Below, piece after piece: positions 1 through 11,866 of a stretch of DNA of 64,000 bases; position 1 is the first letter of the stretch; every line of letters starts with the position of its first letter. The stretch comes from Fomes fomentarius (taxonomy: Eukaryota > Basidiomycota > Agaricomycetes > Polyporales > Polyporaceae). The stretch spans positions 806,001 through 870,000 of the forward strand of contig JABYQN010000004.1 in the NCBI GenBank assembly GCA_022606135.1, given 5' to 3'. The notes under the pieces are model-generated. The model saw nothing but the letters and a program-made list of their open reading frames with translations, made no database searches and was not told the origin of the DNA. Position numbers and translations under genes: made by a program.

Positions 1-56
1 TGCAGATCCCGTCTTCAGACGCACGATATTGGCCATCTTGCGTCTGACATCGTAGA

Positions 57-2460
57 TCATTGCGGCGACGCGCGCGCATGCGATGGAGGATGCGATGCGC
101 GCACGTACGACTGGGGCTCTGCGTTGTATCCACCGCGCTCTGACGGCGCCAGCCATGGAGGTGGCGGAACGGGTGCACCACTCGCGCTGTGCGGCCCAGA
201 GGCCGAAGGATGAGGTGGCAGCATCTGGTGTGCCTGCCCTCCGGACCCTCCATGTCCGTTCACCGGCATAAGCTGGTACGGACCAGGGTGGGGCGGGGGA
301 GGTCCGGATGCATGCATCGCAACCTGCTTCGGCTGCTCGTACGGCGACTGTGGCGGTTGCGCCTGGTGCGCCTGAGGGTGCGATGGAGGCTGTGGCGATT
401 CTGCACCTTGATCACTGCCGGAAGCCCCACCGCCCCCTCCTCGCGCGGACGCTGTCGACGCACGCAACATCTGCAGGTCGATCGGAGGCGCTTTGCCATT
501 CGCGTCCAGGGTCTTGTCGCGTTTGCGCATCAGCTTCGCATAGTCTACACAACACCACAGTCAATTACCGGGGCGAATGCTACTGAGAAAACTACGTACG
601 CAAGCCGCATGCGTTGCACAACGTTCGCGCACCGTCAGGTCCCCGTCGCCACTCAGGAGTCTCACGGATATTACATGAGTGGCATTTTCCGGGCGGGGTA
701 GCTCGCTGGACATGGAAGCTACATCAGCCTGGGACCTCGCTGAGGAGGCAGTGCGGCACTCACACTGCGCTTTCGGTACTTGTTCTTTTGCTGCCCAGGT
801 ACAGCACCTCCGTTGCTCGACTGACGCTTGTTCCGGATGATCTGCATGTCCGCCTCAGCCGTGGACTGTACCTGTTGATCGAGGTATGGGGAATGCATGG
901 GAGTCTATTGTTGAGAATCAAAAAGGCACCAAGACAACTGTGGCGCAGAACTCACATCGTAGCCATTTGGACCGGCCGGCTCTCCTTCACGAGCCATATC
1001 TTCCCAGGGCCTTTTGGGCGGACGAGCATGCTCATCCGCAGGATTGGCTGTAGCGTTGAAAGTATCCCTGTGCGAAACGTCCTCCCCCGTGTCCAACCGA
1101 CGCAACTCCTCGAGGAGGTGAACGACTACAGAAGCATGATGGTTCATCTCTTCAATCTCCGGAGGCGAAGGTGTGACATGGGGTTGCGTGCCCGCCATCG
1201 AAGCTGTCGAGGAGTCAGCGTGTTAGAACATGCCATATCCACACCGACACGCACCATAGTGATGAGCAAAACCGTACAGCACTGAGCAATGCTTGACGAT
1301 CTACGACCTCGCAGTTGATACATGTCTTACAATTCATCGGTGAAAATGCAGACCCTTACCTCAGCGATCACATTCTGCCGGCGGTTCGCCCGTTCTGGGT
1401 CTGCTGGACTAAGCACACTAGCCTTCGTCTCGACATTAGCCGGAACTAGCGGCATAGTGCGCGCATAGCCGTTGAATTGCTGAAGTGGGGTTGGTGCAGG
1501 CTGGTGAGCAGGCGGTGGCTGATGAGCGGGTTGATGTTGAGCAGGAGGAGGATGTTGGGCGGGTGCATGCTGCGGGGCGTGTTGCGGCTGAGGTGGTGGG
1601 GGATGTGGTGCGGAAGAATGCTGCTGCCAGTGCTCGGCAGGAGGCGGTTGCGGTGGGTAAGGACTAGGCGGGGGCTGCGTTTGGTGATGAGATGACGGCG
1701 GTGGCGGCGGAGGCATGGTAGTGTAATGTCTCTGGACTGCCTGAGGTGGAGGGTACTGCCCATACCCATGTGGAGGTGGATGAGCGAACTGAGGATGTTG
1801 CTGAGGATGGTCTTGGGACGGGACAGCCTGCGGAGGAGGCTGGTGGTATCCCTGCGGGGGATGTTGTGAGGGATATGGCGGATATGGTGTCTACAAGGAC
1901 CAGATCGAGCGAAAACATGAAATCGACAATCGGTGTGAATCACAATAAGTTAGCGCGATCATGTGTAAACGCGCTTTCACGGGAGAACCTAAGCTTACGT
2001 GAGGTGAACGCGCAGGAGAGGCGCTGACGCCTGACTGCGAGGAACGGGACCTTTTGGAGGAAGCGTCCGCAGAGTTCTCTGGACGCGGGGGGCCCGCACC
2101 TACACCGTTATGATGTTGCCCGCCCGATGGAGGTTGCTGGGGTGGAGGACCTTGGTGGTAAGACGCGTCAGGTTTGTGCTGAGGCGCGTAAAGGTGAGAC
2201 TTTGGGGGCGGGTCGTGCGGAGGCGGCATGGCGGCACTGTGCTGAGGCGGAGCTGCTGACGGCGGAGGAGCCGCCCTCCAAGAGGAGGGCTCGTGGCGGT
2301 TGTCGTGTCGGGAACGACTGTGTTCAGCGCGACCGGAGCCGTTTGTGGGAGCACCATCCTGACCTGGAGGAGGAAAGTTGAGGTCCTTGATGGACGGAAG
2401 GCGAACGCCGTCCTGCATTGGAGGAGGGAGAGAGTAGGAGTACTGGGGGTGAGAGGACAT
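57..2460 (-). CDS. GATA-type zinc-finger transcription factor
   Basis: A sequence-specific nuclear regulator expected to bind GATA sites. One finger is visible near the C-terminus, with pattern C-x2-C-x18-C-x2-C (CHSC, then [19 protein letters not shown]), followed by [12 protein letters not shown] 55-nt GT-AG intron (545-599) splits the finger just after its last cysteine. Exon 1 is 1999-2460 and exon 2 is 1360-1890, both in phase 0. They encode long Pro/Gln/His-rich tracts typical of activation regions. A later exon carries a conserved-looking block ([26 protein letters not shown]) and a basic stretch before the finger. The junction between exon 2 and this exon (about 1190-1360) is not resolved and may hide a micro-exon. 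The start is the first Met of the open frame, [10 protein letters not shown]. No PAS domain is seen, so it is not WC-2. Schizophyllum Gat1-type fruiting regulators are a possible relative; that is inference from family knowledge. Confidence 0.85.
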
Positions 2461-5400
2461 GACAGCGGACGAGACGGGAGAGAGGAGAGGAGGGTTGGTG
2501 TATAACTCCTGTATCTCCCGATTAACCCGGATCTGGTTGCGAATCGGAGGGAGCTAAAGACGGCGGGCTGGAGTGAAACGATCAAAATGGGCGGAAAGAA
2601 CGGAGAAAGTGGGTGGTTATGATGGAGCGGCGAACCAGATGGACAAGGAGGAGCGAGGCAGCCGGGAGAGGGACGGACGGGGAGAGAAAAGGACGGGAGC
2701 GAGTCGAAGAGGGGGAAGAAGGAGGATGGAAACAAGGAGGAGGTCGCGGCCGGCTAACTAGATCACGAAAGCAATCTGAGCGGAGTCTGAATCTGACGCG
2801 GCGAAATAACGCATGGAATTCTGTAGATTAACGCCGACCCACAAAACTGGCTCGCGCTCTGTGCTTCCTTGGTCGGTCTCGTCTGCGTGGGCGCTGCGTG
2901 CAGAGTGCAGAGAGTCGGGGCGAGGGCGAGGACGAGGACGAGGACGAGGGGACGAGGAGTGGGTGGACGAGATTGAGGACGAGTGTGAGATCCGCATCAG
3001 CAATCTCGAGAACCGGGAACGCCGGGAATCTCTCTGCCCGATACTAGATCCACTCAGACTATCCCAGTACGTAAATTGCCCATCGCGGCGGAACGGCGAT
3101 TCGCTCTCCAGTCTCGGCGCCGCTCTGCAGCCATCATCCCAGCGGCCCTTTTGCGGCCCAGGGCTCGCCTCCGCCTCTGCCTCTGCCTGCCCGCCCCATC
3201 CCTCATTTATAGCCAGCGAGCTCCCCCTGCGCAGCGACTTGAGTGGGGACGCACACTGCCCTGCGGGCCATGGCGTGCGAGCGCGGACGGGTATGGCAGT
3301 TGAACGCCCGTGCCTGGTACAGGTGGCTCCAATTGCCTAATAATATCAATCTGGATCCGGCAGATCAGCAGCCTCTGCCTCGGATCTTACCTCTGCCAAC
3401 ACAGACACCGCGATGCGCGCTTGCATCATACCGTCCCCCACCACTCACACAACTCCTCTCCCCCCCTCCCCGACCCTCCAGTCGCACCTGCCACCACCCA
3501 CCTTTCGAGAGTTCACGACCGGCCGCGACGGACGCCCCACCAGGCCTCCGTTTCCGTTCCCTCGTGCGACACGCCAACGGGCGACTAGGCCGAGCAGCCT
3601 AATCCCCAAACGGCAATGAATGATACTGGCCCCAAACGGTGCGGTCGCACATCTCTCCTACCCGATCCTCAGTGTGACAACAACGCGCGACCACATGATG
3701 CCGCAAGTTACCGCCAGAACGCTCGGATTTCGGCGCACGGCCTCGCCATGGCAAGTCCCATGCCCTGCCCTGCGCGCAGCCCGGCTTTCAGTCTGGCCAC
3801 GGGCCAGGAGCAGGCCCCATGGCCCACGCGCAGGGTGCACTTGACGTCGCGCGCGCGGGAGAAAGAGAGAGATACGCTACATGGATCCTCATCGACAGTG
3901 TCTTTTTGCAACGAGGCCGCAAGGGCGGCGCACACAGATCGGGTGGCGTGCAGATTGCCTTGTTCACGCCCGATAAGAACGTGGACACGTGCTCCTCGAC
4001 CTTCGCGGTCTTGAGCATCGCTGATGAGCCCTTTCCCAATCTCCGGGGAACGCAAGCGCCACCCACACTCAGCTCTCCCTCACCAAATATGGCGGTCAGA
4101 TGTGCCTGGACGCGCGCCGCACCGTCACTTGGCGGCTAGTCTTCCTTTCCCTCCACCTGCCCCGCCCACCGTCGCCAGCCTCGTTTTACAGCGTCCGCCC
4201 ACCCAGAAGCCGCCAAAACAATATTCTGACTCAACTGCCGGCATCCGCGGCCGCAGTCGGTTCAGCCCATCGACCTACCCATTCGAAGCATTGCACATGA
4301 AGCGCGAAGGAACGGGCTAGAAGGCGTCCGCCGAACACACCGATCGCGAAGCTTGCGGCGGACGCACCGCGGCCTCGTCCACCGTCGCGGTTGCGGTTGC
4401 GATCGCGTTGCAGAAGGGCCTATGACGCACAGGCCAGCTCACGACGGTCGGCAGAAGGCAGAAGCGCATCGGACGCGATGTTCGAAGCTTGCACAACTTG
4501 CACAATGCAACCTCGCCGCTGGGCTCGTGTCTCACGTCGCCTTGGCTCGCGATGACGTTCGTGTTCAATTCGATGATCGTCCTGCCCGCTCAAGGAAGCG
4601 TCGATGCGGCAGGTAGGCACCGATCCGTGCGCACCGTCCACAGTCTTGCAGGCCACAGAGTCCCACGTCGCGCTCCAGCCTGGTCAACGTGGAACGCGAG
4701 TTACGATGGGCACGGACTCGTGCGTAGCCGACCGTGGGGCCGGGACGGGAGGTGCTTCCTGAGGTGATGTACGCGAACAGAGCCCTCGACTCATCCACGG
4801 GCGCGGAAGCGGAGCTTGGAGCTTGTCTGCTACATCCACCCACGGGCCCGTCGCGTTGTGCGCACACATTACGCACGCGCACGCCAGATGCTCCGAGGTT
4901 TGCACGGTCTCACACCGTAGCCCGCACGCCCACCACAGTGTATTCGCCCGCTTTCACAGCTGACCTCGGGATCGCACTGCATGCGCACATATCGTGCTGT
5001 GGTTCCGCGAACGAGTCTGGGCCCCCGGAATACAGATGCCCGGGCTGTGTAGCAGAGAATAGCGGAGGCTCTCCATCGTGCCGGGCAGCACTTGGGCTTC
5101 TAAAGCATACGGGGTCGGCGAATGCCTATATGCGACGGGCGATGGGCGATGGGGCGATGTGAGTGATGTGGATGCATGCAGCCAAGATGGGAAGTAGGTG
5201 TCGTTGTTGCGGATGGTCGACTCTGAGCTAGTTCGACAGGCGATCCGAGCTTTCTGGGATGCTGGGCGTTTCCGAGAAGCGCGTGCTCTTCCCACTGGCT
5301 GGCCAGTGCGTGAGATGGCCTGCCCGGGAGCGGAAGTTTCAATCACGAAGCGGGAACAGGGAAGACGCATCGGGGGCCGGATCCCAGGGGGTGGAGAATT

Positions 5401-8029
5401 CGCCTGTGCACGGTGTTTGAGTGATGAGTGTTGGACAGCTGTTGCGAGGTACTCACGTCGCGGGCCAGTGCAGTGCCTGCTTGTGCGTGTGCATGTGCGT
5501 GTCTGTCTTGTACTGACGGTAACAAATCGCATATAGCTCGTTCGGTCGGACAATGGGCTCCAGGATCCCGTGCGTTTGCTACAGATCCCGGAGTGATTTG
5601 GTGATAGATCTGGCCTGTCCCTGTCCTGTTCAGAACAAGAGTCAGAGCTCCAAGCCGAAACCCAAGCGAACGGACTGGAACAACTGCTCACCACGACATG
5701 GATCGATGTGCCCACAACGCCAAAAGGGTTATTCGGTCGGGACGGTGTCGCACTACTGCTTTTCCTCGGTGCTGTGCGGAGCCGCGCACCCACATGTGAC
5801 TGAATGGCGAGGTGAGAGGCACCATTTCAGACAAAAACTGGCAGGGGACATGTCGGGCTATCCGGGTTTGGCGAATCCGATTGTTGTCGTCCACGCCTGA
5901 AGCTGGTATCTGTTTCAGTCCGCAATTTGCACTGCAGGGGAAGAAATGGAGGACAGAGAGGACGCACAGCAGTCTGCACACTGTCAATGTGGTACCTTCC
6001 AGCTTCCAACATTCCAACAGATCGTCCTGACTCCCTGACTCCATAACGTACATCCCGCGGTCCCACCCGCTTTTGCACCGTCGCGGTCGGACCTCTCCTA
6101 CTGCGCAGCAGTCCGTGTCGGAGGTCCCTGTGTTGCACACAGAGCTTCCCTGTCACTTGCCCCGCCACTCCCGACGATCTCGGATGTAATTGCGGCCCAA
6201 CGGTGCAGGTACGCCACGCCACGACCAGTCCATGCGCGACAGTCACGGTCGACAGTCGATCTCTGCTGACACCTAAAACAATGGTACTTGCTTGATACGT
6301 CAACTTTCGCGTCAAATCAAAAAATTCTGCGGACCAGTCACACCGTACACGTACTGATAGCTGATCCCTTGCATAGCATGCCCTTGGTCATCGCAGGACA
6401 GCAACACCAGACTGCGATTCAGGGTCCAGGGTGAGAGGAATCCACCTTCCCAGACTCCCGACAAGGTTTTCAGACTTCAAGCTCTATCGGCCGTTTTTCC
6501 ATTCATCTCTTAAGGCGAGCATGCGTTTGGCCAGTCTCGGAGTGGCAGCTGCGGTGCCCCTTGCCCAGCCTGCCGGAGAATGCCTGCCGTTCCAAGCAAG
6601 CAAGCAGCGATCAGCGCATATATGGAGCAAAGAAGGCAACCCGCATTAAACCCACTCTATCAGGTGTTCTGACTGCCTGATGCATGCGCACTGCACGGCG
6701 ACCATTGTGGCCAAGTGCGGTTCTCCGCGACCTCCAATCTTCCAGGCACCTACCGGCACGTAAATCGTCGTCCTCGAGTTGACATGGACGTTCCTCTGTT
6801 TGACGTAAAACGTATGCAAGGTGCCCCACTGCGGCTCGGGCACCTATTGTCATGTGCATGCACCGTGCAGTGTGCCCGTCGTCGAGATTCAGTTTGACTC
6901 TCCCGCGAGCTTGAGCTTGCGCACAAGGCCTGTGTCCGGTGAGTCTGGAGGCTTCCGCGAGACACGACAGCGTGTAGGAGCCGGTCAAAGGTGATTCGGA
7001 CCCTAGTAGGGCGCAGGGTGCGGAAACTTAACGACTAACCGTATGAGCAATAAGGAAGAAACTCACCGCTATCAGGTTGCCGCGGACGGGTCACGGCAAC
7101 ACATCCTGCATCGATGCAGAACCGCAAGTGTCCCCTCTGGCCCCGCCGCACTCGCTTCTGGACCGGCATGTTGCCGAGCGAACAGCTGAGTCTGAGCGGA
7201 AGGATGCAGGCTCACCCAAACTTCTCTAGCCACTTGGGGAACGACGGGGCGCGCGCATATACCGACCGGCGGACGAATCTGAGTCTGCGGCCTCAGGGTC
7301 CAACATCCTTGCCGAGGCTGTGGATAGGTCGGACGTGCACGGAGCAGGGGTTGGGACGAGCAGTGCGCGAGTAAGTACCGTATGAGTTTATGGAGGTTGG
7401 CCGTTTCAGAGAAGCCTCGTCGACGTGCCGGGCGCCGGCCTTGTCAGGTTCGAGGTTCGGGGCGACCGTACTGCACCCGATTAGGCTGCCTCCGCCCGGG
7501 CGCGTCAGAGACCGGGACGGGGTCCGAGGAGACGAGCAGAGGGAGACGGTTGACAGCTGTCTCCACTGCTCGGGACTCGGTGGCAGTTGGAGCAGTCGCG
7601 AGGGACAGAGAACGTGAGTGTCCGTCTGCGTGCGCCGTTGGTGTGAGCACGATGCAGTCTGAGGCCCGGGCTGTCGACGTCGGTAAGCGCTGCGGGGAAA
7701 CTCATGAATGCATCGGGCGTCGGGCGATTCGCGCCCGCGGGGTTATAAACTCCACGCGTAATGCGCTAACCGACGGCTGGCCGCCGCCAATGGCACACGT
7801 CGCTTCTAGCGCGTCGGTTGGTTATGACAGCGAACCCAGTGATTGCATGAAGGACACTCAGAATTCGAAGCTGACGGACCGAGAATTGGACGCTTCGTTG
7901 TTATGATCACATATACTACAACTGATGTACAAAACCAGTCGTCGGCTCTGTAGCGAGAAAGAGAGCGGTTGAGCCACCGCTTCCGGACTCAAACATCGCC
8001 GCCAACATGTGAATGTCTTGAGACAGCGT
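2461..8029. other. Long gene-free stretch upstream of the GATA gene
   Basis: About 5.5 kb with only short, overlapping, GC-driven open frames on both strands. None gives a recognisable domain or a convincing spliced model. The part next to the GATA start (2461-2760) is purine-rich on the plus strand, as expected of a pyrimidine-rich 5' leader on the minus strand. A short GAGGAC/GAGGGC hexamer run lies at about 2921-2950. I see no tRNA, terminal inverted repeat or transposase. It is most simply an extended promoter/leader region or a non-coding RNA locus. Confidence 0.5.
2921..2950. repeat. GAGGAC/GAGGGC hexamer run
   Basis: About five imperfect tandem copies of a GAGGRC hexamer in the upstream region of the GATA gene. 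It is a simple microsatellite-like tract, and no coding role is apparent. Confidence 0.7.
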
Positions 8030-8399
8030 CTAGTTGCTGCCGCCACTGTACTGCTGAGAGGTATTGCCAGAAGGCGAAGTGTAGCGGCTGTAGCCACTGC
8101 CATTGTTGTAGTAGGTGGAGCCGTTGCTGTTCGAGTAGTAGTAGCTACCATCACTAGTACAAGAAAGAGTGTCAGTGTATATTTGGACAGTTTCACACAT
8201 TGACATACCTGTTGCTGTAATGATAGCTATGCTCACCGTTGGAGCTGACCCGGTGGTCGTACGAGTTGCCCTAGACAAGTATCAAATCTCAATGAGCACC
8301 AACTTGAAGAATCGCGAGAGCATTAGGCGTTTCGCTTGCCTGGCTGTTCGTGCCACGGGAGGTAACGTCGTAGGACTCGCCGTTAGAGTTCGTAGGCAT
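8030..8399 (-). CDS. Small Ser/Asn/Gly/Tyr-rich protein (81 aa), function unknown
   Basis: Three exons splice cleanly: 8340-8399, 8209-8270 and 8030-8153. Intron 1 (8271-8339) is a GC-AG intron with the classical CAG/GCAAGC donor, and intron 2 (8154-8208) is GT-AG. The product starts MPTNSNGESYDVTSRGTNSQ and continues with repeats built on Y-x-S-N-S/G-N-G-S, including DGSYYYSNSNGSTYYNNGSG, and ends in SGGSN. It has no signal peptide, membrane segment or cysteine. Serine, asparagine, glycine and tyrosine make up most of the residues, so it is probably disordered. From memory, similar short proteins occur as uncharacterised proteins in other Agaricomycetes; I cannot name a function. The maintained frame across two introns in otherwise gene-free DNA is the main support. 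Confidence 0.75.
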
Positions 8400-9666
8400 A
8401 CTGATGATGGTGATGGTACTGGTCAAAGAACGGTTGGACGGTTGAGGTACGCAAGACGGCCAATTATAGGGTGGTTCTATATCACAACAAAGATAAACAA
8501 CGCGCTCGTGGCTGCCGCAGCACACATATCTATTATATCATCTGCAGCATGCGTGAGCATGAAGCGATCTCGCTGAACTCTTGCATCATAGAGCACAGAC
8601 CTAAGTTCCTGAGAGTCGAGACAGACAGTCGATGCAGGAGCTGGCCCGTTGGCGAGGCCGGAGTGAGGTCGAAATGTGAAGTAGTACATTCATTTCTAAT
8701 TCGGTAATCACGAAGGACGCTCCAGCTCGTGAGCTCGCATGCGAGGCCGGAACTTCCCCTGTCAGTGTATGCACTCATGTGCACGTCATGTGGCCGGCAT
8801 GCAGCCCCGTGAACTCAATACTTAGTGCACACTAGTCCCGATACAGTAAAGCCGTCGAGCAACCGTCGAGAGCTTTACTGTCTCTCGAAGGTGCGAAACC
8901 TCAAGCAGTGCATCGCATTACTTACTTGCCTTGGTGTTACGTATACAATACTTCTTTCTGTCACGAAACACCTGCGGCTGCCGTGTGTTTCAGGGTAGCT
9001 AGTGAACTAGTGCTCGGAGGAATCTGGAGACAGTTCTTTTCGCGTAAGCACCTTCACACAGCATGTCAGTCTAGTTCTATAGCGTAATCCACGCTGAGAT
9101 ACATTCATGCTTACCGCTGTACGTGACAAGTCTCCAGGTGTAATAAAGGAACGGGCCAGACTGCATCAACGTCAATCGCAGCTTCACTGGTAGTCGGTGT
9201 GAAACTTAACGGGATGAGTCGGTGGCCCTCTTGGCAATCTCGTGCAAAATCTTGAGCGACGTTCGCAGCAATCATCAATGGACAAAGGAGAGACATGTCT
9301 GACTGACGATACAGTCGTAAACCCTGCGCTATCAACAACGATAAACAACGCGTCTGTGGCTAGATCAGGCGAGATTACGTAGCGACGCTGTCACTGCAGC
9401 CGCTGGTTGGAGACGGTCGCTCGGCTAGTGCCTACTTGTCTCTGTACAGTTACTTATCATGATCTATCCTCCGTTCTAATACAACCTCTCTATCAGCACA
9501 CGGAAAGATTCACGTACTACGGAACGCCTCGGCGCCTAAATGGCCCGCCGTTCAGCTCAGAATTCATAGAAACCATGGCGCGGAGGGCCTCCGGAAGAGA
9601 TCAGACGACATCAGGGCGGAGGGGCGCGCGAGTTGCACTAGTACTTGGTAGTAGTAAGTACTCTGG
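8400..9666. other. Intergenic, no gene seen
   Basis: Upstream region of the small Ser/Asn/Gly/Tyr-rich gene. It holds a perfect 10-bp inverted repeat at 8843-8881 (listed separately). No coding model or further repeat could be supported. Confidence 0.5.
8843..8881. repeat. Perfect 10-bp inverted repeat (hairpin)
   Basis: ACAGTAAAGC at 8843-8852 is the exact reverse complement of GCTTTACTGT at 8872-8881. The 19-nt loop region contains the direct repeat CCGTCGAG twice (8852-8859 and 8863-8870). There is no T-run after it and no adjacent gene end. It could be a small foldback remnant or a protein-binding palindrome. Confidence 0.7.
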
Positions 9667-9850
9667 CCTGAATCAAGCCCGTCGATGGCGGATCGCCGAG
9701 TAGGGTGCGCCAGCCTGAAGCAAGCACGTCGATGGCGGACAGTCAAGTGGGCTGCACTCGCGCCTGAATCATGCACGTCGATGGTGGTCAGTCGAGTGGG
9801 GTGTGCCAGTTGCGAGGCTCGCGCCTGAATCAAGGACGGACAGCGGAGTA
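9667..9850. repeat. Degenerate tandem repeat, about 3.4 units of 47-61 bp
   Basis: Units begin at 9667, 9714, 9763 and 9824 with CCTGAATCAAGCACGTCGA or a close variant. The core GTCGATGGYGG is followed by a CAGTCRAGTGGG-type stretch in units 2 and 3. The last unit is truncated. The array ends about 180 bp before the start codon of the aldo/keto reductase gene and so lies in its promoter. Confidence 0.8.
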
Positions 9851-9948
9851 CTGGTGGGGGCCGATAGATACTACTCAAGCCTGTGGTCTCACTAAGCATT
9901 CTCATCGCTGGCCCCGACGAATCACGATAACACGGCCCGGTGAGCCCA

Positions 9949-9955
9949 TATATAG
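9949..9955 (+). promoter_or_regulatory. Putative TATA box of the aldo/keto reductase gene
   Basis: TATATAG lies about 80 bp before the ATG at 10032, followed by a pyrimidine-rich stretch that suits a fungal transcription start. This is inferred from position and sequence only. Confidence 0.5.
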
Positions 9956-10031
9956 ATCCTCCTGCACGGTCTCTTCGACATACACCTCTTTGTTCTCAAC
10001 CTCCACCCACTCAAATACTCGCGAAGACAAC

Positions 10032-11866
10032 ATGGCAACAAGCGAATATCTGCAGTACGACGCGAAGGGCATGCCATTCAGGTTGCTCGGGAACAGCGGT
10101 CTCCGTGTCCCGCTTTTCTCGCTCGGAGGATGTAAGGCGATCTCAGGCTTCTTCGATGATTAGAGTTGAGTGATTCATCGTGCGCGATAGGGGTCACTTT
10201 GGGCGGATCTGTCAAGGGTGATCCAGTCAAGGTACGTACTGAACGTCATTGAGCGTCTGCCGTACGGTAGTTGATCTTCGTGCAGGAAATCATAAAGACG
10301 GCGTGGGACAATGGTATTAACATGATTGACACTGCTGAAGCGTATGCCAAAGGGCAGTGCGAAATCGAGGTGTATGTATTCGCTTTGAAAGACTGGTTGC
10401 CTGATCGCGTCACTGAGTCCGCACTTGTGCACAGTGGACGTGTTATCAAAGAGCTGAACTTCCGCCGCTCGGACTTGATCGTGACAACCAAGCTGTACTG
10501 GGGTACTTACCGCCCCGGTCCAAACAACATGGGCCTGTCCCGGAAGCAGTGAGTGTCATCGTCAATCGCATAGATGCCAAGGGGCTGATTGTACGCAGCA
10601 TTATTGAAGGCACTCGCGAGTCGCTGGCTCGTTTGGGCCTCGAGTACGTAGATGTGATCTTCGCGCACCGCGCAGACCACACAGGTGCGTAGTACCCTTG
10701 CAGCTTCACTATGGACGCAGAAATCGATCGTCTGTCCGCTCTCAGTTCCCATGGAAGAGGTCGTCCGCGCATTCAACTTCGTCATTGAGAAGGGCTGGGT
10801 GAGCCATTCCTTCGCAACGTACGTTCATTTTGTTGATATGATCCAATTTATAGGCATTCTACTGGGCTACCTCCGAATGGTCCGCCCAAGAGATTGAGGA
10901 GGCTCACCGTGTGTCGCATAGCTAACATGCCTGCTCTACGTGATCTGATGCGGCCCACAGATATTGCCTCCAAGTTCGGGCTCATCGGTCCAATCGCCGA
11001 GCAATGCCAGCACCAGTACGTTGAATTGCACTGCTCAACTGCCCCCGCCATTGACTCAGCCTTCCATAGTATGCTGGCCCGTCAGCGCCCTGAATACGAA
11101 TACGCGTATGCCTAATTATCTTTCCGATAGCTGAGTTCTTCTGATCCTCTCGCCAGCCCGTTGTACCGCAAGTATAATCTCGGCACGACGGTGTTCTCTG
11201 CGCTCGCTCAGGGTATCCTCACCGGCAAGGTACGGTAGTGACCTGTATGCAGAGCTTGGCGAGATTACGGCCTGCTGAGACCCACATGCAGTATAACGAC
11301 GGCATCCCAGACGGCTCGCGTCTCGCAGTTGAACAAGAGGAGCAGTTCAAGCAGAAAATCGTATTCCTCAAGTCGCCCGAGGGCCAGAAGTGGATCGAGA
11401 CCATCCGCAAGCTTACTGACTTCGCTGAGAAAGGTTCGCGTTCCCTTCCCTTCACTCTCTCCTTCATCCTTCCCGCTTTCGGTCACCCGGCCTTCTCCAT
11501 TGTATATCACGGTTGCTGATACGCCCAATGCCCGCGTGTAGAACTGAACTGCAAAGTGTCGCACCTCGCGCTCGCGTGGGTCGCGCGGAACCCGAACACG
11601 TCGACGGTCATCCTCGGCGCGTCCAAGGCTGAGCAGGTGCTCGACAACCTCAAGGCGCTCGAGGTTCTCCCGAAGCTGACACCCGAGGTGCTCGCGAAGA
11701 TCGAAGAGATCTTGGACAACAAGCCTTCGCCCTGGGTGAGTACATTGCAGTTTTCGTTCTTGCGGAGTTTGTCTCTGAGACTCAGTGCTGACGATCATCG
11801 ATGTGTGTTTAGCCGACGTACGGGCGCCCCGCATTGGACCCGCTGTCGAAGTTGAGGGAGTTGTAG
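10032..11866 (+). CDS. Aldo/keto reductase of the voltage-gated K+ channel beta-subunit type
   Basis: An NADPH-dependent oxidoreductase with a (beta/alpha)8 barrel, expected in the cytosol. About ten exons splice in frame from MATSEYLQYDAKG to SKLREL-stop. Visible landmarks are FRLLGNSGLRVPLFSLGG at the N-terminus, INMIDTAEAY (the Asp and Tyr of the catalytic tetrad), IVTTKLYWG (the catalytic Lys), YVDVIFAHRAD, the block GKYNDGIP after TTVFSALAQGILT, and the cofactor-binding TVILGASKAEQVLDNLKAL near the C-terminus. The length, about 345 residues, matches fungal Kv-beta-like reductases. The exon 1 donor is GTAAGG at 10132, completing a Trp codon with the next exon. Donor GTATGT after GAGGT gives the join E-V-G-R-V-I-K. 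No channel subunit is nearby, so a role as a soluble carbonyl reductase is as likely as channel regulation. Confidence 0.93.

Noticed and set aside
614..1285. 223-codon plus-strand open frame across the GATA gene
   Set aside because: It is antisense to exons that encode the conserved finger and neighbouring blocks. It is a shadow of the real minus-strand coding sequence.
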